A DNA stretch of 64,000 nt. Source: Verrucomicrobiota bacterium (GTDB lineage: Bacteria > Verrucomicrobiota > Verrucomicrobiia > Limisphaerales > UBA1319). This document shows, in pieces, positions 45,456 through 53,067 of this stretch. The stretch spans positions 283,812 through 347,811 of the forward strand of contig JAKLHY010000001.1 in NCBI GenBank assembly GCA_022709905.1, in the 5' to 3' direction. Under the pieces are notes generated by a model. The model saw only the letters and a list, made by a program, of their open reading frames with translations. It ran no database searches and was not told where the DNA came from. Position 1 is the stretch's first letter. Each line of letters starts with the position of its first letter. Position numbers and translations under genes: made by a program.

Positions 45456-46790
45456 TTACGGATGCAAAGTCCGGCCGGGAGCGTCCATCGGTTTGCCCCA
45501 GTGACGATCGGCGAAATCGAGAAAGGCTTTCCAGTCTTCCGGCGTTGTCGAGTGTTTGCCCGGCCGGATGAAATAACCAAGGCGGCTGTCCACCAACCGT
45601 CCTGTTTCGGGCATTTGTTGGGTCCTCAGTCCCTCGACCTTCAGCAATCGGTATACCGGATTCGCGGCCTGGAGCATCTCGAATTGGCCGGCGGGATTGG
45701 CCCAGGTGTCCTCAGTGGCATTTGAAAGGAGCACGGGGCGTGGCGCGCACAGCGCGATCAGACCGTGTTGATCAAACGGAAGACGGCTGGTCTGGTCATT
45801 GAACTTCTTGAATTCATCGTTAAACCAATGGGGGAAGCGGTCGTTGATCTGCCGCACACTCTCGCCGATCTTGCCGCGGCTCGGCGCGGTTCCTCCGCAG
45901 CCCGCCTGGTGCGACAAAATCAATCCAATGCGCTCATCCATTGCCCCTGCCAACAATGCGGTTTTTCCGTTTCGCGAATGCCCAAAGACCGCAATTCGCC
46001 GGGGCTGGATATCCTCATCGGTGACGAGGTAATCGACCGCCCGATGCAGTCCCCAGGCCCAGGCGGCCAGGCATCCCCAGTCCTGCGAACCCCGCGGCTG
46101 GCCGGGTTGAGCATAGAACGGATGCACACCGTCTGTGAAATCCGGCCGATCCGGATCCACGTCTCCGTTGTAAAAGGTCGCAATTGCGTAACCGCGGTCA
46201 ATGGATCGTTCGATTGACCAGTCATCGAGCGCCTGGCCCCGGCCGCTTTCCGAGGCCTGATTATTGGTGCAACCCTTGCACCAGGAGGGCACCCAACCGT
46301 TGGGTAGAGCAATGCTGGGATCGTTCAAGACGGTATGGTTCCCACAAAAATTCAGGCCCAGAACCACAGGCGCAGGTCCCGGTCGGCGGTTCGGCACTAC
46401 CAGCAGCAAATGAATTGCGGGCGTCCCCGGCGGATCAAAACGGATTATGATCTCCTTCTGAGTCGCCTTTCCCCCCAGGCAATTCCGATCCATACGTTCC
46501 AAGGTATAGGTCAGGCGAAGAGGAGCCGGAGGCAGCCAGCCATACATATAATGCTGAAACAGGGCTTTAAGCTCGGGCCGCCTTTTCTCCCGCCACTGAT
46601 CCGGTGTTCGAATCCGCTTGCCATCGAATGCCACCAACAGATCCGGGAGTTCCGGCCGGTCCGGCAGCTCGGAGCTCGGGGGAAAAACGACGGCCGACCG
46701 CAGAGAGACCGCGGTGCTCATCAGGAAAACCATCACACCGATGCCAATGGCAAAAACCGAGGGAAATGTCCGAGCAGGTTGGATGTTCAT
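45456..46790 (-). CDS. CE15-like (glucuronoyl esterase type) alpha/beta hydrolase
   Basis: 444 residues from the ATG at 46790, where a signal peptide begins (MNIQPARTFPSVFAIGIGVM); the longer frame upstream is not family-like. The nucleophile motif is IAVFGHSRNGKTALLAGAMD, the G-x-S-R-x-G-K-x-A elbow typical of CE15 and related acetylxylan-type esterases. Other blocks fit the same group: VVLGLNFCGNHTVL, YNGDVDPDRPDF, and DWGCLAAWAWGLHRAVDYL. A histidine in PGKHSTTPEDW is a good candidate for the third catalytic residue. CE15 enzymes cut lignin-carbohydrate or glucuronate esters; exported to the periplasm or outside. Confidence 0.85.
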   Translation of the reverse strand: MNIQPARTFPSVFAIGIGVMVFLMSTAVSLRSAVVFPPSSELPDRPELPDLLVAFDGKRIRTPDQWREKRRPELKALFQHYMYGWLPPAPLRLTYTLERMDRNCLGGKATQKEIIIRFDPPGTPAIHLLLVVPNRRPGPAPVVLGLNFCGNHTVLNDPSIALPNGWVPSWCKGCTNNQASESGRGQALDDWSIERSIDRGYAIATFYNGDVDPDRPDFTDGVHPFYAQPGQPRGSQDWGCLAAWAWGLHRAVDYLVTDEDIQPRRIAVFGHSRNGKTALLAGAMDERIGLILSHQAGCGGTAPSRGKIGESVRQINDRFPHWFNDEFKKFNDQTSRLPFDQHGLIALCAPRPVLLSNATEDTWANPAGQFEMLQAANPVYRLLKVEGLRTQQMPETGRLVDSRLGYFIRPGKHSTTPEDWKAFLDFADRHWGKPMDAPGRTLHP

Positions 46791-46914
46791 GAAACCATGA
46801 TAAAGGCATTCGCTCACAGGATCAATCCCGCGAATCATCGCGAGCACGTTCAGAATCCAATCCAATCTCGCGAGATGCGCGAAGCGGCCACCGACTTCGA
46901 TACGCCCGGCCCTG

Positions 46915-47171
46915 CTAAAGCATTTCCGAATCCGGGCGCAGTTCCAGCGGCAATTCCACGCGGAAAGTTGTTCTTTGATCCGCGGAACTGGTGAAACTCA
47001 CCTTGCCTTTCAAGTGTTGAGAATCATTACCACATGCGGCAGGGTGTTCAACAACCTATCGACCGCCTCGACCGCCGAAATGTCCGCAAAGATCCGCCGG
47101 ATGTCTTCGGGAGACGATTGTCGGGGCGGAAGTGGCAGGACGAGTTCGCGTTGTTCAGTGTACTTTATCAT
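46915..47171 (-). pseudogene. Sensor histidine kinase with most of the gene deleted
   Basis: An N-terminal piece of 53 codons starts at the ATG at 47171 and reads MIKYTEQRELVLPLPP... to AVDRLLNTLPHVVMILNT, then meets TGA at 47010. This segment resembles the start of a PAS-containing kinase (VVMILNxxRQIVFAN is the expected continuation). In another frame the same DNA continues KGKVSFTSSADQRTTFRVEL, then PLELRPDSEML and a stop at 46915, which is the typical last strand of an HATPase domain. The whole sensory/catalytic middle is therefore missing. No other gene was found in 46791-47546. Confidence 0.65.
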
Positions 47172-47546
47172 GCATCAGGTCTGGCAAAGAGCCTGATTCT
47201 ATTCAGACGCGCGTTGCTCATGGAGAATTGAATCCGCATCAACATGTTGCGCTGCAAATTGCCGCAATCGCATCCCGGAGGCAAGAATAGACTCGCATGC
47301 CTGCACATCAGCACCTCGATGTCGTCCGGCTCTCGGTCGAAGCCGCTATGGGACATCATCCTCGTTTAGGCAATTCACCGGGCGGTTTAGACAATCTGGA
47401 TCCGAGGGCGCATCCGCTTGAGAACAATCCTGGCCAAGGCCCTCACAGACAAACCCGGATCGAGTCCGGACACCCTCCTGGCAGAATCCCTGCCGTTCGG
47501 ATTCGCGCGTGACCTTTGGGGGCTCCGGCATTAGATTGATGCATCT

Positions 47547-47819
47547 ATGGCTACCGCAATTATTCTCTTGAAAGTTGACCATAAAAAAGTCACCGGCACG
47601 GCTGAGAAACTCCTCGATATTCCCGCTGTGAGCGACGTCTATTCCATCTCGGGCCGGTATGATCTGCTGGCCATCATCCAATGTGATTCGGTCGACATGA
47701 TCGAGTCGGTGATCACCGATCATCTGCTGAAGACAGATGGGATTGTGGATAGCGAGACAATGTTTGCGTTTCGAAGCTATGACAAGCGAGAAGACGGCAG
47801 GGCCATTGAGGTGGATTGA
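47547..47819 (+). CDS. Stand-alone Lrp/AsnC effector-binding (RAM) domain protein
   Basis: 90 residues, the size of single-domain AsnC_trans_reg (PF01037) proteins. TAIILLKVDHKKVTGTAEKL, then VSDVYSISGRYDLLAIIQC and the C-terminal strand GIVDSETMFAFRSYDKRED match the RAM fold. There is no helix-turn-helix, so it cannot bind DNA alone. Such proteins form ring oligomers and bind amino acids or act as partners of full-length Lrp proteins. The next gene starts two bases after its stop. Confidence 0.88.
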   Translation: MATAIILLKVDHKKVTGTAEKLLDIPAVSDVYSISGRYDLLAIIQCDSVDMIESVITDHLLKTDGIVDSETMFAFRSYDKREDGRAIEVD

Positions 47820-47821
47820 GC

Positions 47822-48294
47822 ATGAACGGACCCAAGCTTCAATGGAATCACTTTCTCCCGTGCGCAGCGACGATCGTTTTGGGAACGATGCTCTTGGGGG
47901 GATGCGTCTTCTGCGCAATGGCTGAGCCGATGCTGGTCAACAAGGCCTTGGTGGGGGATCACTTTTTCATCGGGTTTAAACCGGAAACCACCGGGTGGAT
48001 TTCCGTGGAGCGCTCGAGCGATCTGTCGGCGTGGACGAGCATCGGGAGCGTGGCAACAACCAATAACGTCGCCGAGTTGTTCGCGCTGCTGAAACAGGCC
48101 CAACAGTCAGGCTGTTGGAGGTAGGTGCGATCTACGACGAGTTCGTCGGATACCCGGTCTGGTGCGTGATTGAACGTATACCCAGCGAAGGGCTCCCCGT
48201 TAAACAGGTGGATCATTTCCGAATTACGGGATTGACATCGATTCCGGGTGAACCAGCACATCCGTTAGAAAGGGTTTCATCGAGCCGGTTTTAG
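47822..48294 (+). pseudogene. Small exported protein, apparently frameshifted
   Basis: The first frame (47822-48124, 100 codons) has GAGGTGG upstream of its ATG and an N-terminal export signal (CAATIVLGTMLLGGCVF, possibly a lipobox). It then runs FIGFKPETTGWISVERSSDL to ELFALLKQAQQS before an abrupt, uncharacteristic end. A second frame from about 48100 reads RLLEVGAIYDEFVGYPVWCV, then IERIPSEGLPVKQVDHFRIT, to a stop at 48294, reminiscent of DUF6174-type small proteins. The join suggests a frameshift near 48100. The tail overlaps the 3' end of the opposing TPR gene. Confidence 0.5.
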
Positions 48295-50712
48295 GGGGGC
48301 GCCAGAATTTAGCGCCTCGAGTTGGCGCAGGGCGACGACATTGGTCGGATTGCGGCGGAGGACTTCCTCGAACTGATTTCTGGCCTCGGCTGCTAATCCT
48401 TGTTTCAGCAGGGCAATGCCCAGGTTCAAGCGGGCTTCGATCAAGTCGGGCATGAGTCGGATGGCTTCGCGGAAGCATTCTGCCGCGCCCGCCGCATTGC
48501 CTTGACGGCCCAGTTGCAGGCCGAGGAGAAATCGGGTGGCGGCCAGGTTGGGGTTCAGTCGCATGGCCTCGGTGAAATGGCTTTGGGCTTCCTGAGGGCG
48601 CTGTAGGGCGTTGAGGGTTCGGCCGATGGAAAGATGCAGGAGCGCATCCGTGGGACTCATCCGCAGGGCGTCGAGATAGTTGGTGAGGGCTGCCTGATAC
48701 CATCCGCGGTTCTGGCAGAAATCGGCTAGTTCCGTGAGTTCACTTTTCAGATGGACCCGGTTTTGAAGGGCGAGTCTGAAATTGGATTCGGCTTCGGAGT
48801 TGCGGCCCTGCTGCTCGAGCAATTGCCCCAGCCCCAGGTAAGCAGGGCTTAGCCTGGGTTGGAGAGTGAGAGCTTGTCGGAAGGCGCGGATTGCGTCGTG
48901 GGTCCGATGAATGGCGGCGAGCGAGCGTCCAAGTTTTTCCAGGGCCCAATAATCGTCGGGATCGGCGCGGATGGCCGCCTGGCACGAAAGAATGGCGGCT
49001 TCAAAGTCCTTTTGCTGCATCTGGACGAGGGCGAGTTGGTGCCAGCCGGCGGGATGACAGGGGAGCAGGGCGACGATGCGATGGGCTGCCTCGAGAGCGC
49101 CAGGCAGGTTGTCCAGGGACAGGCGCAGCTTCGCAAGATGGGTTTGAAGCATCCAGTCCTCCGGCCATGCCTGGGCCGCTTGAGCGCACCGGGTTTCGGC
49201 CTCGCGCAGGACGGGGGGTTGGAACTCGGACTGCAGCTGCTCCAGTTCGCGAATCCAACGTTGCACTTGATCAGGATGGTTTATCTGTGATGGATAAGGT
49301 GGCTCGTAGAGACGCGAGAGAATCGCGGCGGCGGTCTGGTGCCGGCTCCATCCCCCCCAGCACAGCCGCTGGGCGCATGCTTGAAGGGAGGGCCAGGCCT
49401 GAGACGATTCAACACCGCCGCGCACGGTTTCAGGCAGTAACATTTCGATTTCGCGGGCAATCGTCTGAGCCAGCAGATAATTCCCTTCAAAGGTTAGGTG
49501 AACATGTTCCAGAAAATGATGGGCTCCCGTGATGCCTTCCGGACTTTCACGCGCGAAAACGGCTTCGGCATCGGCCAGCCTGATCCCTCGATTGGCATAT
49601 TGAGCGGCGGTTTGACGGATGATCTTGTTTAGACCGCTGTCACAACGGAAACGCAGGGCGTCCAGATCCCGAGCCAATGCAAAGTGATCTTGGGCCTGTT
49701 TGAGCTGATGAAGCGTTTGCAAGCATCGAGCCCAGCGAAAGTGCAGTTCGGCCGGATGATCATCCAGCCGCGCCGCGGCTTCATATAAGCGGATGGCGTC
49801 CGCGTCTTTTCCCGCCCTCTCGGCGGCGATGCCCTCGCGATAAAGCTTTTCCCAACGCAGAATATCGCTCGCCGATAGGTCCGGGCGATTCATGGAGGCA
49901 AAAGGGGCGCAATCCCGAAGATTAACTGCGACGGTCGACAACACGATCCGCGCTCCACTCCGGATCCCGGTTTCGAAGATGTCCGATAGGTTTCGAGTAA
50001 AGTGAGCGTAAACCGCGGGCATGCGGGCATCCTCCCTGCTGACCCGGTTGTTGATGAACATCCGCATCCCACCCCACTCGGACGGAGCAGTTTTTTGACG
50101 GTTGAACTGGCTTCTGAGATGGTCCAGCAACTGGCCGCTGCGAGTGCTTTTTGCCGCCAGGCTGGCGCGGATCCACGGTAAAGGAGGGCTTTGGCGCCCA
50201 AAAACAGTTCCCGGTCCAAAAGGGCCCACGACTTCGTTGTTGCCCAGGTAGATCACCCAAATGTCGCCCGAGGCCCGCGCGCAATCCCGCGCAATTGGCA
50301 AAACAGCATGCGAGTTGATCCCGGTCATGGCGGCGTTGACAATCTCGAAACGGGCCCGCGGAAACCGCAACTCCAGCAGGGCCTGCAACAGGCGCGGAAG
50401 TCCGAACTCAGGCAAGGGATCCCCGTAGGCGGCGGATTCGCCGAACACAAAGACACGCACTGTCTGGTTCGATTTCTGTTGAGACACAGCGAAGGGGGCT
50501 GGTTGTCGGGCCAGTTCGCGACCAAAAAAACGCCAGCCAAACCGCAGATTGGGCGTCCACATTTCGGTTTGATGGATGTTTCGGGACAACAGGAATCCGG
50601 TGGCGTGGCCATAACCGCTCAGCCGTAGAAGACTTTCGATGGCCGCCAAAAAAAACAAGGGCGCCAGGAAGATGGCCGCGATCCGAAATAACCAACGCCG
50701 GCGGGATTTCAT
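48277..50712 (-). CDS. Membrane-anchored SGNH-hydrolase-like domain fused to TPR repeats
   Basis: 811 residues. A signal/anchor (WLFRIAAIFLAPLFFLAAIE) is followed by an SGNH-type domain: block I VFVFGESAAYGDP (nucleophile Ser), a YLGNNEVVGPFG block III-like segment (Asn), and HHFLEHVHLTFEGN with the catalytic-type His. Several TPRs lie between (EGIAAERAGKDADAIRLYEAAARL) and the last 350 residues are a TPR array (AIRAFRQALTLQPRLSPAYLGLGQLL and similar). The combination suggests an envelope esterase/acyltransferase held in a protein complex. The ligand is unknown. The nearest functional gene group is unclear. Confidence 0.82.
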   Translation of the reverse strand: MKSRRRWLFRIAAIFLAPLFFLAAIESLLRLSGYGHATGFLLSRNIHQTEMWTPNLRFGWRFFGRELARQPAPFAVSQQKSNQTVRVFVFGESAAYGDPLPEFGLPRLLQALLELRFPRARFEIVNAAMTGINSHAVLPIARDCARASGDIWVIYLGNNEVVGPFGPGTVFGRQSPPLPWIRASLAAKSTRSGQLLDHLRSQFNRQKTAPSEWGGMRMFINNRVSREDARMPAVYAHFTRNLSDIFETGIRSGARIVLSTVAVNLRDCAPFASMNRPDLSASDILRWEKLYREGIAAERAGKDADAIRLYEAAARLDDHPAELHFRWARCLQTLHQLKQAQDHFALARDLDALRFRCDSGLNKIIRQTAAQYANRGIRLADAEAVFARESPEGITGAHHFLEHVHLTFEGNYLLAQTIAREIEMLLPETVRGGVESSQAWPSLQACAQRLCWGGWSRHQTAAAILSRLYEPPYPSQINHPDQVQRWIRELEQLQSEFQPPVLREAETRCAQAAQAWPEDWMLQTHLAKLRLSLDNLPGALEAAHRIVALLPCHPAGWHQLALVQMQQKDFEAAILSCQAAIRADPDDYWALEKLGRSLAAIHRTHDAIRAFRQALTLQPRLSPAYLGLGQLLEQQGRNSEAESNFRLALQNRVHLKSELTELADFCQNRGWYQAALTNYLDALRMSPTDALLHLSIGRTLNALQRPQEAQSHFTEAMRLNPNLAATRFLLGLQLGRQGNAAGAAECFREAIRLMPDLIEARLNLGIALLKQGLAAEARNQFEEVLRRNPTNVVALRQLEALNSGAPLKPAR

Positions 50713-50745
50713 GAGGATCTCGGCCTGCGCGGGACTGGGTATTGC

Positions 50746-50780
50746 GATTTCAAATTTGAGATTTCAGATTTGAGATTCAA
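50746..50780. repeat. Degenerate tandem repeat of a TTTGAGATTTCAGA type
   Basis: GATTTCAAATTTGAG, ATTTCAGATTTGAG and ATTCAAAAC follow one another just after the TPR gene start, in the gap to the aldo/keto reductase. The unit alternates TTTCAAATT and TTTCAGATT, which are close to self-complementary with TTTGAGATT. Short repeats of this kind are common between genes in large verrucomicrobial genomes (general knowledge). Confidence 0.4.
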
Positions 50781-50843
50781 AACTTGTGATCACACCCAGC
50801 GTGTTGGCATATCAAAAAGCCTGTGGATCTGATGACTTTCGAG

Positions 50844-51860
50844 TCAGGCGATCGGACCGTAGCGCGGGCCCAGGGTGGGGGCCAGTTCCTTGCCGTAAGC
50901 CAGCAAGGCGTCGCGTTCAGGAGTCGTCAGCGGCTTATACTGGCGGGCTAAATCGATATTTTTCCGGGCCTGTTCCAGGGTGAAAGGACCGATATTGGCG
51001 ACACTGACACCGTCAAGATCCAGAGCGTAGGCTAGGGCTTTCGAGAGCTTTTCCGGAGGTGTGTTGCAGCCCACCCAGCCCTTCCGGTGATTCGGAAAAC
51101 CGCCCTTAATTCCCACATACACCTTCATGGCAACCACCCCGACGTTTTGCTTGCGGCATTCTGGCAATACCACCCCCTCGAAGTCGTAAATGTTGCGGTC
51201 CGCGTAGTTCATGATGGCCATGACCACATCAATCTGACCCGTTTGAAGCAGTTTTAGAAAGTGCGGGGGACGCGCATGCCCGGAGATGCCAATGAAACGC
51301 AGTTTGCCCGCCTGGCGTTGCCTGAGCAGGTATTCCAGAACGCCATCCTTCGCCAGCACCTTATCCAGGTTTTTACCGCCGATATGATGGATATGCACCA
51401 GATCGACGTGATCCACCTTCAATTGCCGCAGAGACTCGGTGAGAGATTTCTCGGCATCGACCGCCGTTTCAACCCAGACCTTCGTAACCAGGAACAACCG
51501 ATCGCGCCGGCTCGGAACCAGTTGGCCCAGAGCTTCTTCAGCAATGCCATAGCCCCGGGCCGTGTCGATGTAATTGACCCCTTGGTCCATCACCTCGCCA
51601 AAAATCCTCACAGCCTGCGGCATTTCAACGCGCGCTTCTCCGATGGGGGCCGTGCCCAAGCCGAGGATCGAGACTCTGGCTTTGGTCCGGCCCAGCACTC
51701 GCATCGGCATCTCACCCGAAGAGACTTCGGCTCTGGAGTCGGTCGTCAACCCCATGGTCAACGAAGCGCCCGCCAACATCGCTTTCTGAAGGAACTCACG
51801 CCGGCTTTGACTTTGGAACAATCGTTGAGTGTTGGTGAAGTGTGAAGCGTTGGCTTTCAT
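50844..51860 (-). CDS. Tat-exported aldo/keto reductase
   Basis: 338 residues. The N-terminus carries a twin-arginine signal, QSRREFLQKAMLAGASLTMG, so the enzyme is exported folded, probably with its nicotinamide or another cofactor. The AKR barrel has the catalytic set: Asp and Tyr in NYIDTARGYGIAEEAL, Lys in RLFLVTKVWVET, and His in DLVHIHHIGG. The substrate is unknown. The C-terminal TPERDALLAYGKELAPTLG helix is as in related verrucomicrobial/planctomycete reductases. Confidence 0.9.
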   Translation of the reverse strand: MKANASHFTNTQRLFQSQSRREFLQKAMLAGASLTMGLTTDSRAEVSSGEMPMRVLGRTKARVSILGLGTAPIGEARVEMPQAVRIFGEVMDQGVNYIDTARGYGIAEEALGQLVPSRRDRLFLVTKVWVETAVDAEKSLTESLRQLKVDHVDLVHIHHIGGKNLDKVLAKDGVLEYLLRQRQAGKLRFIGISGHARPPHFLKLLQTGQIDVVMAIMNYADRNIYDFEGVVLPECRKQNVGVVAMKVYVGIKGGFPNHRKGWVGCNTPPEKLSKALAYALDLDGVSVANIGPFTLEQARKNIDLARQYKPLTTPERDALLAYGKELAPTLGPRYGPIA

Positions 51861-52088
51861 GATGGGCCTTTGTGTTCGTTCAAAAACACTAGCCTGCCAT
51901 CCCCTGAAATGCCAAATGATTTCCTTTCCGCTATGCGGCCGCCTTGTTCAAAGCGAATGAAAGACGCGATATCGCTCGGCAAAACATGGCCGGTTTTTGC
52001 GTGTTGGTTTTTCTTACACAAATCACTCGTGGCTTATCTATTTGATTATAAGCGCAATATATCCAGAACTCTTGAGCCGAGCTTCCCA

Positions 52089-52107
52089 GTGTAAACTCTC
52101 TTTACAC
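52089..52107. promoter_or_regulatory. Perfect inverted repeat GTGTAAA-N5-TTTACAC
   Basis: Seven-base arms around CTCTC, followed on the plus strand by a short T-run. The AT-rich stem would be weak as a terminator; a TGTAAA-type operator upstream of the GspE-like genes is equally possible. The rest of 51861-52365 shows no gene. Confidence 0.35.
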
Positions 52108-52365
52108 TTTTTCGGGGATTGGCGAAAAGGACAGCCGGGCCTGGAGAATTGTCTTTTAATGGGCAACCTTTTGATTATGAGATGATTTGCGTTGCAGACC
52201 CTGATGTCGTTCGCGCAATTGGCATGGATGTAGCTAGACCCTAGCCTGTCAGTTGTGAGTCGAGGCAGGTTTTGGAGTTGATTCGATCCGTGCGAGGGGA
52301 GGGGAAGACAAATGACGTCTCTTCACACAGGGATTGCGAATTCGTAGTAATCATTTTCAACTTTT

Positions 52366-53052
52366 GTGGTTAGTTCGACAGGAAATCCGGCCACAGTGGT
52401 GGCTACGGGAATGGGATGCGATTCTGTATCGAGAGGTGTTTCAAGGTATCCGATACCCTTGAAGCAGCCCCCCGAACCGGGAGTGCGAATCTATCCTTTG
52501 CCTTCTTCGTCTGATTCGCCAGGTGTATCCCATCTGGAGTTACCGGTTTGTGAATCGGGAATGGAGTTGGGAGGGGGCGATCCGATCAAGGACCGCAATA
52601 TGGTCGAAGACGGTCGATCGGCCTTGTCTCGGATATTCTTGGGGCAGGGGCTGGTTTCGGCCCAGGTTTTTGGGGAGTGTTGGTTGGCGGCGCGCGGGAG
52701 TGACGATGGCAATATACTGGGGAAACCTTTCATTCAGGTTCTGGCTGAGCGGGGCATTGTGGATCTCTCCACATCGTTGCAGCTCCTTCGCCTGCACTCG
52801 CGGGCCAACTGGATTCCGCTATCGCAGTATAAGATTGACTGCGGATTGGCGGTGCGGTTTTCGCGGTCCGTTTGTCGTCGGTGGCTTATCTTGCCTTTTG
52901 ACTCGGCAGGTCGATACACGATGGTTGCCACGGCGAATCCATTCAATCGGCAAGCCGCAATCGAGCTTCAAGAGGCGATCCCGACAACGGTGGTCTGGTA
53001 TTTGGCCCGTCCGGGGGAGCTTGTTGGAGCGATTCTCAGGGTGTTTCGTTAG
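52366..53052 (+). CDS. GspE N-terminal-domain (MshEN-type) protein
   Basis: 228 residues if the GTG at 52366 is used; ATGs at 52411 and 52561 are alternatives and the first 60 or so residues show no family features. The C-terminal 150 residues match the GSPII_E N-terminal domain: FLGQGLVSAQVFGECWLAAR, PFIQVLAERGIVDLSTSLQLL, then RWLILPFDSAGRYTMVATAN and PFNRQAAIELQEAIPTTVVW. This domain normally begins GspE/PilB ATPases and in MshE binds cyclic di-GMP. Here it stands alone directly before a full ATPase gene, 15 bases upstream. Confidence 0.75.
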   Translation: MVSSTGNPATVVATGMGCDSVSRGVSRYPIPLKQPPEPGVRIYPLPSSSDSPGVSHLELPVCESGMELGGGDPIKDRNMVEDGRSALSRIFLGQGLVSAQVFGECWLAARGSDDGNILGKPFIQVLAERGIVDLSTSLQLLRLHSRANWIPLSQYKIDCGLAVRFSRSVCRRWLILPFDSAGRYTMVATANPFNRQAAIELQEAIPTTVVWYLARPGELVGAILRVFR

Positions 53053-53067
53053 CAACGAAAGAAGGTT

